The notes beneath the pieces were generated by a model that worked only from the letters and a program-made list of their open reading frames with translations, made no database searches and was not told where the DNA came from. From positions 1 to 64,000 of the forward strand of contig WGMO01000011.1 of the NCBI GenBank assembly GCA_016125075.1: a stretch of DNA of 64,000 bases, written 5' to 3'. The DNA is from Terrimonas sp. (GTDB lineage: Bacteria; Bacteroidota; Bacteroidia; Chitinophagales; Chitinophagaceae). Every line of letters starts with the position of its first letter. Within the stretch, counting starts at the first letter, position 1. Positions 44,701 to 53,201 of the stretch are shown here, piece after piece. The position numbers and the translations under genes are program-made.

Positions 44701-46157
44701 TGCCAGGGACCACCGGGACCCTGGTTGATATTATACTGGTAAGGCCCTGCCCCGTTCTGTGGGTTCACGGTGATAGTTCCATTGGAGGCCCCGGAACAGG
44801 AAGTGGGGGTAGAAACCGTTTGGATGGTAAGAGAGCCATTGATGCCGATGGTAGGCATCAGGGTGGAACTGCATCCGTTGGGATCCTGCACTAAAACGGT
44901 ATAAGTTCCCGCGGCCAGGCCATTGAAAACATTACTCGCCTGAAAGGCACCACCATTGATCGAATATTGATATGGAGCCGTACCAACACCTGCCGGCACA
45001 TTCACCGTGATGGTACCGTCGGGTGCACCACAGGTCGCGTTGGTATGCACCTCTGTTGCATTCAGGCTATTGGTCTTATTGACGGTGATCGTATCGATGG
45101 AAATGAGATCGGCGCCGCCGCTACAGGATGAAAAAGTTGTTTTTACGAGGAACTGCTCGGAACTACCGGCAGGGCAGATATCCGGAAACGAAATATCCAG
45201 CAACCCGGCCGAAGTGGTAGCGGTATCAGCAGATTTGATAAATGTACCCCCCAGGGTCAGGATCTCCGCACTCACAAATCTAGAAACACTCCCGTTTGGC
45301 GTAAAGCGGTAACCCTGGTTGGATGCAGTCCATTGGGTGCCGTTTTTTCCAGGGGCCGCAACTGCCTTTGTTCTTGTCCAGTCCTGGATCCCCAAAATGG
45401 CTTTCCCGTTATCAGAACTCGATGTACATAACAGTTTTTGCTCAAAATATATATCAATCAATCCTGTGGATTCGTAGAGCACGATCTGGAAAGTATTAGG
45501 GAAATTAGCCCCGCAGGATGCCCCGAAAATCCCAATATGATAAAAACTGATGATAAATTTTCTGCAGGGAGCCGTACCCACCACATCCCATTGGATCTTT
45601 CGGTCAAATGAACTGTTGGAGGGATCGAGATCGGAATATGCAGCCATGATACTGGCCTGGGGATAATACCACTGCGTCAGTTGCGCACAGGGTGTTCCCC
45701 CCGCCAGGGGAATGGGTGGGCTTACATGATAGGCATTGGCACAGGTACCCGAACCATTGGTCTGGTAATCAAAAGTGATGAGTCCATTTGACCCTACCAC
45801 GACTTTTGAAAATACAGAATCATAGAAGCAGAAAGGGAAAGGCATATTGATCGTGTTGCTGAACCGGTCATCCACATACAATACCGGGTCCTGGCTGCCA
45901 GTGGGCGTTACGTAGGGAAAAGGGTTATAGGGGATGGTGGTTAAAGCATAATCACCGGTTGATTTTAAATGGGGTACCTGCAAACGAACGGTATCGCAAC
46001 TGATCCCGCAGGAAAAATTAATGACCTTATTGTTGTTACCGGTAGGAACACAACTGGTCTGTGTAAAAGCCGTTCCGGAAATAGAAATAAGCAGTACGGT
46101 AAATAAAATAGCCTTGGCCCTCATCATTCTCATTGCAGGCAGTTTCCTTTTAAACAT
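41751..46157 (-). CDS. Giant SprB-repeat surface adhesin with gliding-motility-associated C-terminal domain
   Basis: A 1468-residue secreted protein. The signal peptide (RAKAILFTVLLISISGTAFTQ) is followed by a large N-terminal domain (about 35-360). Ten SprB-type repeats of about 78 residues span about 365-1147, each with a Cys-x-Gly-x(2)-NG start, a PYQYS core and a DAGGC-type end. Three PKD-like beta domains (about 1150-1370) and a C-terminal domain with AFTPNGDGKNDIF and RIYNRWGRLMY complete it. The latter is the type B T9SS/CHU_C sorting domain. SprB-like proteins act as mobile surface adhesins in gliding or in attachment. Other gliding genes are not in the window. Met at 46133 is an alternative start giving a shorter signal peptide. 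Confidence 0.9.
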   Translation of the reverse strand: MFKRKLPAMRMMRAKAILFTVLLISISGTAFTQTSCVPTGNNNKVINFSCGISCDTVRLQVPHLKSTGDYALTTIPYNPFPYVTPTGSQDPVLYVDDRFSNTINMPFPFCFYDSVFSKVVVGSNGLITFDYQTNGSGTCANAYHVSPPIPLAGGTPCAQLTQWYYPQASIMAAYSDLDPSNSSFDRKIQWDVVGTAPCRKFIISFYHIGIFGASCGANFPNTFQIVLYESTGLIDIYFEQKLLCTSSSDNGKAILGIQDWTRTKAVAAPGKNGTQWTASNQGYRFTPNGSVSRFVSAEILTLGGTFIKSADTATTSAGLLDISFPDICPAGSSEQFLVKTTFSSCSGGADLISIDTITVNKTNSLNATEVHTNATCGAPDGTITVNVPAGVGTAPYQYSINGGAFQASNVFNGLAAGTYTVLVQDPNGCSSTLMPTIGINGSLTIQTVSTPTSCSGASNGTITVNPQNGAGPYQYNINQGPGGPWQNSNVFTGLAPGTYFIFVKDAFGCSANNIIATVGPGFPIAASAATSPASCNGVNNGSITVTPSTGTAPYQYALNGGPNQASNIFSGLAPGTYFINVTDAGGCVLNNLQAIVGVGQPLAASASSTPTSCSGATNGSITVTPTNGTGPFQYAIDGGALQASNIFNGVASGLHNINIVDAGGCTLTGLQVTVTAGPPLSATTSISPTSCSGATNGSITVTPSSGAAPYQYSIDGSALQASNIFNGVSSGLHNINIVDAGGCTLTGLQVNVTAGPPLAATAMSTATTCSGASNGTVTVTPSTGAAPYQYSIDGGALQAANTFSGLAAGSHTVNIVDAGGCTLNGLSVSVATGPPLAATAVTTPTSCSGAVNGTITVTPTNGSGPFQYSLNGGPYQASNVFTGLAANNYSINIADAGGCSLNNLPAVVSPGVPLTATTTKTDVTCNGAANGSITVNIGPGLGTPPYQYSVDGINYQNSNTISGLTAGTYTVFFKDNNGCAGTTAVTISQPQVLTANAAVQPVLCNGQSNGLIIMSPSGGTSPYQFSTDGVTYQSRDSFAVAAGTYTVYTRDNLGCLSTQNNIVVTEPALLTVSGIATDASCDGGNDGKITITAGGGNGNYQYSLDGVNYQNANIFNVAPGNYSFTVKDAKNCTANGSIVVGLTNNLTLSPANDATICEGSSVQLQVNSNATQYVWQAAPGLSSSTIANPTASPVTTTNYIVTATLGRCSINDTILVQVLPAPIPDAGPDGFICFGQSYQLQGSGGVQFSWSPSTYLDDPLSPAPLVNPAKTTLYDLSVTDTNGCTSVITDQVKVDVTPPIVVLTIPKDTVVYSGDQFQLSASSVGTDYSWSPSVGLSDPNIPNPVITVNNDITLTVTASTIAGCKGTADIIIKVYNGPDLYVPSAFTPNGDGKNDIFRPFPVGIKELRYFRIYNRWGRLMYSTTQLNEGWDGKYLGVEQGIAVYVWMAQGVTRDGRIITKKGTVTLIR
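42715..45065 (-). repeat. Ten tandem SprB-type repeats, about 235 bp each
   Basis: The adhesin gene contains ten consecutive units of about 234 bp. Units 4 to 6 (about 43655-44355) are the most alike. Units 4 and 5 share LQASNIFNGV and SGLHNINIVDAGGC, and unit 6 shares DAGGCTLNGL. The outer units, especially 1 and 8-10, are more divergent. This pattern points to recent internal duplication or recombination. Confidence 0.85.
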
Positions 46158-46215
46158 GGTTAAGAAGGGAAAGATACAAAAAAACCCTTCTTGGTAGAAA
46201 GGGCTGGGGAATAAA

Positions 46216-48462
46216 TCAACCCGTATCCTTCAACAGTTCGGTGTCGTATCTATCAACGGACTGTATTCCAGTAAGTTGCTTTAACCTAATCACGAGTTCA
46301 TCGAGCTCTTCCTTATCATGAACAAATACCCGGATATTGCCTTCAAACACCCCTTCCTTTGCTTCCACTGTGAGGGCGCTGATATTGATTTTTAATTCCC
46401 CGGAAATCAGGTTGGTGATCTTATTGATCACACCCACATCATCTAACCCGATAATTTTTAAGCCTGTCAGGAAAGAGATCTCCTTATTTTTTGCCCATTT
46501 TGTCTTCACCACCCGATGGCCAAAATTCGCCATCAGTTTTGCCGCATTGGGGCAATTGGTCCTGTGGATTGTTAATCCCTTTCCCGTCGTCACAAAACCA
46601 AAAACATCATCTCCGGGAATGGGCTTGCAGCAATTGGCCAGGTTATACACGATCCGGTCACTGCTTTCCCCAAAGATGATCAGTTCCGTATCCTTTTTAC
46701 TTAAAGCATGTGCCCCATGATCGGGTTTATCATGCAATTGCTTTTCCGGCTTTGGCGATTCCAGTTTGTCGCCAAGCACTTTAAACTCCTTTAATTCTTT
46801 CAGGTCAATGGATTTCACCGCTACCTGGTAAAAAAGGTCAAGCTGGGAATGCAGTTTATAAAAAGCCGTCAGCTCGTCAATATTGTGCTGGGTAAAGGCG
46901 GCCCCCATGCCTTCCAGTTTTCTTTGAACGATATATTTCCCTTCATCCGCGATCGTCCTTTTTTCTTCTTTAAGGGCATCCTTTATTTTGTTTTTGGCTT
47001 TGGCGCTGACTACAAACTGCAACCAGTCTTCCGAAGGTTTTTGCTTATTGGATGTGATGATCTCTATTTGGTCACCGCTGCGTAATTTATGACTGATGGG
47101 CACCAGTTTATGGTTCACCTTGGCACCAATACATTTGGAACCGACTGCACTGTGAATGGAAAAGGCAAAATCGAGGGCGGTCGACCCAATCGGGAGCATC
47201 TTTACATCGCCTTTGGGGGTATACACATAAATTTCCTCTGCCAGGAAACTCGTTTTGAAGTCCTGCAGGAAATCGATGGAATCCGTATCCTGGCTGGTAA
47301 TGATCTCCCGTATCTGTTCAAACCATTTTTCAAAACGGCTCTCCTCGCTGCTGCCTTCCTTGTATTTCCAGTGTGCGGCCAGCCCTTTTTCTGCAATCTC
47401 GTTCATCCTCTTGGTGCGGATCTGCACCTCTACCCATTTACCCTGGGGTCCCATCACGGTAGTATGCAAAGCTTCGTAACCGTTAGATTTGGGATTGCTC
47501 AGCCAGTCACGGAGCCTTTCCGGTGAAGGGGTATATTCATCCGTAATGAAGGAATAAACTTTCCAGCAATCTTCCTTTTCCCTGTCGGACGGCGAGTTAA
47601 GGATGATCCGTATCGCGAACAAGTCGTACACTTCTTCAAAACCCACCCCTTTTTTCTTCATCTTATTCCATATGGAATGGATGCTTTTCGGGCGACCGTA
47701 AATTTCAAAATCAAATTTGCCCCTGATCAGTTTTTCCTTAATGGGTTTAATGAATTCATTGATGTACTTGCTCCGCTCCCTTTTTGTTTCGGCCAGTTTC
47801 CGGGCAATATCCCGGTAAGTTTCCGGCTCCATGTATTTCATGGCCAGGTCTTCCATTTCGGTTTTGATATTGTAAAGACCCATGCGATGGGCCAGGGGGG
47901 CGTAAACATATACCGTCTCGGAAGAAATCTTCAGTTGCTTTTCGCGCTTCATGCTGTCCAGCGTACGCATATTATGCAGCCGGTCCGCCAACTTGATAAG
48001 AATGACCCTTGGGTCATCGGTCAGCGTCAATAATATTTTTTTAAAATTTTCCGCCTGCTGCGAAGCATTGATATCAATGACATTGGAAATCTTTGTAAGG
48101 CCATCAACGATCCGGGCAATTTCATTCCCAAATTCCCTTTCCACATCCTCCAAGGTGATGTCTGTATCTTCCACTGTGTCGTGCATCAGTGCACAGATTG
48201 TTGAACGCACACCCAAACCTATTTCCTCGACGCAGATTTTGGCCACGGCAATCGGGTGAAGAATATACGGCTCCCCGCTTTTCCGACGCATAGTTTTATG
48301 GGCATCTGCCGCCATTTCAAATGCAACACGGATCAGTTTCCGGTCGCCAGGTTTGAGTTTTGTTTTCAGGGAACGTAAGAGCGCACGATACTCCCTGAGG
48401 ATCAGTTTCTTTTCCTGTTCCTCATTCAGGTTATACTTTGGTATTTGGGCAACGGTTTCCAT
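46216..48462 (-). CDS. Bifunctional (p)ppGpp synthetase/hydrolase (RelA/SpoT)
   Basis: A 748-residue stringent-response enzyme. The HD hydrolase domain (about 50-200) has YILHPIAVA and MHDTVEDTDIT, so the hydrolase centre is intact. The synthetase domain (about 250-365; YGRPKSIHSIWNKMKKKG, NGYEALHTTVMGP) follows, then the TGS domain (about 405-465; VYTPKGDVKMLPIGSTALDFAF), helical/zinc-finger region and C-terminal ACT domain (about 670-745). With both catalytic domains intact it most resembles a Rel-type bifunctional enzyme, probably the main (p)ppGpp regulator here. The tRNA-Leu gene is divergent upstream. Confidence 0.95.
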   Translation of the reverse strand: METVAQIPKYNLNEEQEKKLILREYRALLRSLKTKLKPGDRKLIRVAFEMAADAHKTMRRKSGEPYILHPIAVAKICVEEIGLGVRSTICALMHDTVEDTDITLEDVEREFGNEIARIVDGLTKISNVIDINASQQAENFKKILLTLTDDPRVILIKLADRLHNMRTLDSMKREKQLKISSETVYVYAPLAHRMGLYNIKTEMEDLAMKYMEPETYRDIARKLAETKRERSKYINEFIKPIKEKLIRGKFDFEIYGRPKSIHSIWNKMKKKGVGFEEVYDLFAIRIILNSPSDREKEDCWKVYSFITDEYTPSPERLRDWLSNPKSNGYEALHTTVMGPQGKWVEVQIRTKRMNEIAEKGLAAHWKYKEGSSEESRFEKWFEQIREIITSQDTDSIDFLQDFKTSFLAEEIYVYTPKGDVKMLPIGSTALDFAFSIHSAVGSKCIGAKVNHKLVPISHKLRSGDQIEIITSNKQKPSEDWLQFVVSAKAKNKIKDALKEEKRTIADEGKYIVQRKLEGMGAAFTQHNIDELTAFYKLHSQLDLFYQVAVKSIDLKELKEFKVLGDKLESPKPEKQLHDKPDHGAHALSKKDTELIIFGESSDRIVYNLANCCKPIPGDDVFGFVTTGKGLTIHRTNCPNAAKLMANFGHRVVKTKWAKNKEISFLTGLKIIGLDDVGVINKITNLISGELKINISALTVEAKEGVFEGNIRVFVHDKEELDELVIRLKQLTGIQSVDRYDTELLKDTG

Positions 48463-48518
48463 GCTTTACGAAAATAACAAAAATGCCTTTCACTCTGTTT
48501 AAATTGCATGAATACCCC

Positions 48519-48526
48519 TACCTTTG
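48519..48526 (+). promoter_or_regulatory. Phylum-type -7 promoter box for tRNA-Leu
   Basis: TACCTTTG, 11 bp upstream of the mature tRNA 5' end. It is identical to the rplS and tatA boxes. Confidence 0.55.
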
Positions 48527-48537
48527 CTGCCCCAAAA

Positions 48538-48619
48538 CCGGATGTGGTGGAATTGGTAGACACGTCAGACTTAGGATCTGATGCCGCAAGGTGTGGGGGT
48601 TCGAGTCCCTCCATCCGGA
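48538..48619 (+). tRNA. tRNA-Leu (anticodon TAG)
   Basis: Acceptor stem CCGGATG (48538-48544) pairs with CATCCGG (48612-48618), with discriminator A. The D arm contains GGTGGAATTGGTAGACAC. The anticodon stem TCAGA/TCTGA surrounds a loop with TAG at 48572-48574, and the long variable arm makes it type II, as for leucine. T arm GGGGG-TTCGAGT-CCCTC. CCA is not encoded in full. It reads CUA codons and possibly other CUN codons. Confidence 0.95.
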
Positions 48620-48720
48620 CCGATAAAGTTGACAAGTTGAAAAGTTGGTATGTATTGAACACGATCAACTGTTAGCCAGCCTGTCGATTTTTTGAATTAA
48701 CAACTACTCAATTTATCATT

Positions 48721-50100
48721 ATGGCAACAGTTTCGAGAGAAAATGTGGGATTATTAAATGAAAAATTATCGGTAACACTTTCAAAAGATGATTACCTGCC
48801 CGCTTTCCAGAAATCGCTGAAAGAATACGGCAAAAAGGCCAATATTCCGGGGTTTCGTAAGGGGATGGTACCTGTTGGCCTCATCAAAAAAATGTATGGC
48901 GGTTCCGTCTTTACCGATGAAGTGCTGCGGTCCGTTGACCGGGAACTGGTCAAATACATGGAAACAGAGAAACTCGAAATCTTCGCACAACCGCTTCCCG
49001 TGGAAATGGACATCCAGCAACTGGATATGAACAATCCGGTTGACTACACTTTTCATTTTGAGCTGGGCATGAAACCGGAGTTTTCACTGACCGACCTCGC
49101 CAAGGGCAAATTCATCAATTATAAGGTACAGGTTACAGAAGATATGATCGACAGTGAAATTACCCGCCTGCAAAACCGGTATGGTAATATGTCAGAACCC
49201 GAATCCGTAACCACGGAAGACAATGTGCTGAACGTACTTTTTGCTGAAACCGATGCGGAAGGCACTGAAACAGAAAACGGTATTAAAAAAGACAATTCGT
49301 TACTGGTTAAATATTTTGCGGCACCATTGCGGTCCAGCCTGATGGGTAAAAAGAAAGATGATGTTTTTACCGTTCAGCTCAACAGCGCTTTTGAAGAAAA
49401 AGAAAGGGAGTGGATCCTGGGTGACCTGGGGCTGGAAAAAGATGACGAAAAGGCGGCCGAAAAATACTTTAAGGTTACCATCACCAAAGTAGGCCTGATG
49501 GAGAAAAAAGAACTGAATGAAGAATTTTACAACCAACTCTACCCGGGGGCTGAATTAAAAACGGAATCTGATTTCAGGAATAAGATCAAGGGGGAGATAG
49601 AAGCATACTGGGCCAGCCAGGCCAGAAACCAGGTACACGACCAGTTATACCATTCTCTACTGGACCATACTGCGATTGAGTTCCCGGAATCATTCCTGAA
49701 GAAATGGATGAAGACCCAGGGAGAAACACCCAAAACAGACGAAGAAATTGAAAAGGAGTTCCCCAACTTCAGGAACCAGCTGAAATGGACACTGATCAGT
49801 GATAAGATCGTGACCGAAAACAATATCCAGGTGCTGCCAGATGAGATCCGTGACTTTGCCAAACAGCAACTTTTCGGATACATGGGGGGTATGGGTGCCG
49901 GAATGGACGAAAACCAGCCCTGGGTAAATGATTATATCGAAAAGATGATGAAAGACCGGAAATATGTGGAAGATGCCTTCAACAGGATCCAGACACAAAA
50001 AATATTTGAGTGGGCAGAAACACAAATCAAACCTGCCGACAAGGAGATCAGCGTAGAGGAGTTTACAAAGATGCAGGAAGAACATCACCACCAACATTAA
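48721..50100 (+). CDS. tig: Trigger factor (ribosome-associated chaperone and prolyl isomerase)
   Basis: A 459-residue chaperone that binds nascent chains at the ribosome exit tunnel. The N-terminal ribosome-binding domain (about 1-115) contains the signature NIPGFRKGMVPVGLIKKMYG. The middle region (about 150-245) replaces the canonical FKBP isomerase domain and is short and divergent, as is usual in Bacteroidota. The C-terminal helical arms (about 260-440) follow, and the tail is His-rich (EEHHHQH). It precedes clpP-clpP-clpX in the common tig-clp order, but a terminator follows it. Confidence 0.93.
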   Translation: MATVSRENVGLLNEKLSVTLSKDDYLPAFQKSLKEYGKKANIPGFRKGMVPVGLIKKMYGGSVFTDEVLRSVDRELVKYMETEKLEIFAQPLPVEMDIQQLDMNNPVDYTFHFELGMKPEFSLTDLAKGKFINYKVQVTEDMIDSEITRLQNRYGNMSEPESVTTEDNVLNVLFAETDAEGTETENGIKKDNSLLVKYFAAPLRSSLMGKKKDDVFTVQLNSAFEEKEREWILGDLGLEKDDEKAAEKYFKVTITKVGLMEKKELNEEFYNQLYPGAELKTESDFRNKIKGEIEAYWASQARNQVHDQLYHSLLDHTAIEFPESFLKKWMKTQGETPKTDEEIEKEFPNFRNQLKWTLISDKIVTENNIQVLPDEIRDFAKQQLFGYMGGMGAGMDENQPWVNDYIEKMMKDRKYVEDAFNRIQTQKIFEWAETQIKPADKEISVEEFTKMQEEHHHQH

Positions 50101-50126
50101 CAGGGCTGAAAAGAATTGGATTGACG

Positions 50127-50161
50127 GGTTGACAGGCTGAAAATCTTGTCAACCTTTTGTT
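50127..50161 (+). terminator. Terminator after tig
   Basis: GGTTGACA (50127-50134) pairs with TGTCAACC (50147-50154) around a twelve-base loop and is followed by TTTTGTTTTTTT. Confidence 0.75.
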
Positions 50162-50268
50162 TTTTTACTGGTCATCTTACCGGAAAGAAGTCAACTTGTC
50201 ACTGATTTTGCAGTTACGGCATTTGGACGGATATTTGATACCTAAAGAAAATTGGAAATAAAAAAACT

Positions 50269-50967
50269 ATGAGTTTACAATCTGAATTTGAAAAATATGC
50301 CGTTAAGCACCGTGGTATCTCCAGCAATACCCTCAATGGCTATGCTTCCCACCTGGTAACGGCCCTTACCCCCAATATTATTGAAGAAAGACCCATGAAT
50401 GTGGCGGTAATGGATGTGTACAGCCGTTTGATGATGGACCGGATCATATTCCTGGGATACCCCATCAATGATGAAGTAGCGAATATTGTAACCGCCCAGC
50501 TGCTATTCCTGGATTCCACCGACAGGACCCGGGATATCAATATGTATATCAACAGCCCGGGTGGCAGTGTCTATTCCGGGTTAGGCGTTTACGATACCAT
50601 GCAGTTCGTATCTCCCGACGTATCGACCATTTGTATTGGTGTTGCTGCCTCAATGGCATCCGTACTACTGGCAGCCGGAACAAAAGGCAAGAGGGCGGCT
50701 CTTAAACATGCAAGGGTCATGATGCACCAGCCCAGCGGTGCGATCGGCGGCCAGGCCAGTGATATTGAAATCACGGTGAACGAGATCAAGAAACTGAAGC
50801 AGGAATTGTACGAGGTCATCAGTAACCACTCCGGGAAACCGATGGATGTGATTGCCAAAGATTTTGACAGGGATTATTGGATGACTTCCTCCGAGGCTAA
50901 AGACTATGGCCTTGTGGATGAAGTACTGCTTACCAACCCGAGGAAAAACAAAAAAGATTCTAAATAA
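50269..50967 (+). CDS. clpP: ATP-dependent Clp protease proteolytic subunit, copy 1
   Basis: A 232-residue serine peptidase of the ClpP family. The triad is Ser128 (GVAASMAS), His153 (MMHQPSG) and Asp202 (DRDYWM). Other family landmarks are NSPGGSVYSGLGVYDTMQ and the substrate-guiding GGQASDIEI segment. It is slightly longer than its neighbour, with a Lys-rich C-terminus (NPRKNKKDSK). A second ClpP begins 18 bp downstream, so the two are co-transcribed and may form mixed or separate tetradecamers. ClpX follows. Confidence 0.95.
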   Translation: MSLQSEFEKYAVKHRGISSNTLNGYASHLVTALTPNIIEERPMNVAVMDVYSRLMMDRIIFLGYPINDEVANIVTAQLLFLDSTDRTRDINMYINSPGGSVYSGLGVYDTMQFVSPDVSTICIGVAASMASVLLAAGTKGKRAALKHARVMMHQPSGAIGGQASDIEITVNEIKKLKQELYEVISNHSGKPMDVIAKDFDRDYWMTSSEAKDYGLVDEVLLTNPRKNKKDSK

Positions 50968-50985
50968 ATTAAACCGCCTTTTACC

Positions 50986-51618
50986 ATGTCATATATTCAA
51001 TATTTATTCGATCAATGGAGGATGGATGAAGAAGAAGAAAGGGACCCCGCTGACAAACGGGATGAACTGCTGATGCTCAACAAAAGACTGGAAAAATATT
51101 TCTTTGAAAAACGCAGTGTGTATTTATGGGGGGTCGTCGATGACAAATCGGCCAGGGAAGTCGTTTCTAAATTCATGTTACTGGAAGCCGATAAACCCGG
51201 GGAAGAAATAAAATTTTATATCAACAGTCCTGGTGGGGTGGTGACCAGCGGTATGGTCATGTATGATACCATGAAAATGATCAAATCGCCCATCAGCACC
51301 ATCTGTATGGGACTTGCCGCCTCCATGGGCAGCATACTCCTGAGCGGTGGCGTTAAAGGCCGGCGATTCATTTACCCGCATGGCGAAGTGATGATCCACC
51401 AGCCTTCCCTGGGGGGACATATTCAGGGCGTTAGCGCCGACCTGGAAATCCAGGCAAAACAAACCAGGCGGGTGAAAGAGATCGGTGCAAAGATCCTGGC
51501 TGATAATTGTGGTAAAACAATGGACCAGATCATGAAGGACTTTGACCGTGATTATTGGATGGATGCGGAAGAAGCCATACAATATGGCATTGTTGACGGC
51601 ATCGTTGACAGTCTTTAA
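50986..51618 (+). CDS. ATP-dependent Clp protease proteolytic subunit, copy 2
   Basis: A 210-residue ClpP paralogue with triad Ser113 (GLAASMGS), His138 (MIHQPSLGG) and Asp188 (DRDYWM), so it should be active. It differs from copy 1 by an acidic N-terminus (MDEEEERDPADKRDELL) in place of a normal ClpP N-terminus. That region shapes the axial pore. The gap to copy 1 is 18 bp and to clpX 112 bp. It is not a fragment: all landmarks through GIVDGIVDSL are present. Confidence 0.93.
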   Translation: MSYIQYLFDQWRMDEEEERDPADKRDELLMLNKRLEKYFFEKRSVYLWGVVDDKSAREVVSKFMLLEADKPGEEIKFYINSPGGVVTSGMVMYDTMKMIKSPISTICMGLAASMGSILLSGGVKGRRFIYPHGEVMIHQPSLGGHIQGVSADLEIQAKQTRRVKEIGAKILADNCGKTMDQIMKDFDRDYWMDAEEAIQYGIVDGIVDSL

Positions 51619-51730
51619 TGGTCTATAAATCAATATCTTAAAACAATATATTAAAAGGTATTTCGCTTATCGTGCTCATTTAGTAACTTTATAGACTTGC
51701 GAAATGCTTCGTATGGAAAAACCCTAAAGA

Positions 51731-52972
51731 ATGGCTAAAAGCCCCCTACATTGTTCATTTTGTGGCCGCAACCGCGATGAGGTGAAAATACTTATCGCCG
51801 GTCAGGAAGGGCATATCTGCGAAAACTGCGTTGATCATGCCCGGGAGATCATAGAACAGGAGTTAACCGTCAAAGAAGAAAAATCAAATACCTCTTTTAA
51901 GCTTACCGTTAAAAAACCGATGGAGATCAAGAAATTTCTTGATGAATATATCATCGGCCAGGACGAAGCAAAGAAAGTCCTGTCTGTAGCGGTTTATAAT
52001 CACTTCAAAAGACTGCAACAAAAATCATCGGAAGCAATGGCTTCTGATGTGGATATCGAAAAAAGCAATATTGTCATGGTGGGCGAAACCGGTACCGGTA
52101 AAACATTACTGGCCAAAACCATCGCCAAATTGCTGAATGTTCCCTTCACCATTGTGGATGCCACCGTTTTTACCGAAGCCGGTTATGTGGGGGAAGATGT
52201 AGAAAGTATCCTGACCCGTTTGCTGCAGGTGTGCAATTATGATATTCCCGCCGCGGAAAGAGGTATTGTTTATATTGATGAAATTGATAAGATAGCCCGC
52301 AAAGGCGATAACCCTTCTATCACCAGGGATGTGAGCGGTGAAGGGGTTCAACAGGGCATGTTAAAACTGCTGGAAGGAACAGATGTGTTGGTTCCGCCAC
52401 AGGGTGGCCGGAAACATCCAGAACAAAAACTGATCAAAATAAATACCCAGAACATATTATTCATATGTGGCGGCGCCTTTGATGGGATCGACAAGGTGAT
52501 TGCCCGAAGGGTTCAGACCAATACGATCGGGTTTAACGTAGATAAGGAGTTGCAGGATTCCATGAAAAGAAACCTGCTCCAGTATGTGAATGCACAGGAC
52601 TTAAAGACTTTTGGACTGATTCCGGAATTGCTGGGTCGTCTTCCCGTGGTCACCCATCTCGACCCGCTCGATGCTTCTACCTTAAGACAGATCCTGACCG
52701 TGCCCAAGAATGCACTGGTCAAGCAGTATACAAAACTTTTTGAATTAGAAGGCATCCAGCTGACCATTGAAGAAGAAGTGCTGGAATTCATGGTGGCAAA
52801 AGCCATGGAGTTTAAATTGGGTGCTCGGGGATTAAGAAGTATCTGCGAGTCCATGCTCACCGATGCCATGTACGAGCTTCCCTCTTCCGATATCAAATCC
52901 TTTACCCTGGATATCGATTATGCCCGTCGTAAATTCGATACCAGCAAGATGAGCCTCCTGAAAGTGGCCTGA
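51731..52972 (+). CDS. clpX: ATP-dependent Clp protease unfoldase subunit ClpX
   Basis: A 413-residue AAA+ unfoldase feeding substrates to ClpP. The N-terminal zinc-binding domain has Cys8, Cys11, Cys30 and Cys33 (CSFCGRN; ICENC). The ATPase has Walker A GETGTGKTLLAKTIA, pore loop GYVGEDVES, Walker B IVYIDEIDKIA and sensor GARGLRSICE. An IGF-type tripeptide (NTIGFNV, about residue 265) is the expected ClpP-docking loop. A hairpin terminator closes the unit. Confidence 0.97.
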   Translation: MAKSPLHCSFCGRNRDEVKILIAGQEGHICENCVDHAREIIEQELTVKEEKSNTSFKLTVKKPMEIKKFLDEYIIGQDEAKKVLSVAVYNHFKRLQQKSSEAMASDVDIEKSNIVMVGETGTGKTLLAKTIAKLLNVPFTIVDATVFTEAGYVGEDVESILTRLLQVCNYDIPAAERGIVYIDEIDKIARKGDNPSITRDVSGEGVQQGMLKLLEGTDVLVPPQGGRKHPEQKLIKINTQNILFICGGAFDGIDKVIARRVQTNTIGFNVDKELQDSMKRNLLQYVNAQDLKTFGLIPELLGRLPVVTHLDPLDASTLRQILTVPKNALVKQYTKLFELEGIQLTIEEEVLEFMVAKAMEFKLGARGLRSICESMLTDAMYELPSSDIKSFTLDIDYARRKFDTSKMSLLKVA

Positions 52973-53003
52973 TGCCTTTATTCAAAATATTATCATGATA
53001 TTT

Positions 53004-53031
53004 GGTCAGTTTTTCAACTGACCTTTTTTTT
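53004..53031 (+). terminator. Terminator after clpX
   Basis: GGTCAGTT (53004-53011), four-base loop, AACTGACC (53016-53023), then a run of T. Confidence 0.88.
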
Positions 53032-53051
53032 ACATCGAATCACCTATACAT

Positions 53052-53198
53052 ATGAATGAACTGATCGACCGTTTACAAGCGGAAGCGGGATTAACCGAAG
53101 AACAGGCCCGTAAAGCCATAGAGACCATCAAAAATTTTGTGGTAGAAAAATTCCCCATGCTGGAAGGTGCGGTGGGCAGTGTTTTCGGCAACAGCTAA
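53052..53198 (+). CDS. 48-residue helical protein
   Basis: A short open frame starting MNELIDRLQAEAGLTEEQA and ending LEGAVGSVFGNS. Two amphipathic helices are separated by a GLTEEQ turn, with FVVEKFPMLEGAVGSVFG as a hydrophobic end. The pattern resembles small Bacteroidota proteins built on a DUF2267-like helical unit, but it is too short to assign. Codon use is ordinary. It lies 80 bp after clpX beyond the terminator, tail to tail with the next small gene. Probably cytoplasmic; function unknown. Confidence 0.6.
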   Translation: MNELIDRLQAEAGLTEEQARKAIETIKNFVVEKFPMLEGAVGSVFGNS

Positions 53199-53201
53199 AC
53201 G

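Noticed and set aside
42715-45065. CRISPR-like or satellite array
   Set aside because: The about 235-bp periodicity is in frame with a single coding sequence and encodes SprB-type protein repeats.
48426-48668. 80-codon minus-strand frame over the tRNA-Leu gene
   Set aside because: Covers a clear tRNA on the other strand. Translations across tRNA genes are a common artefact.
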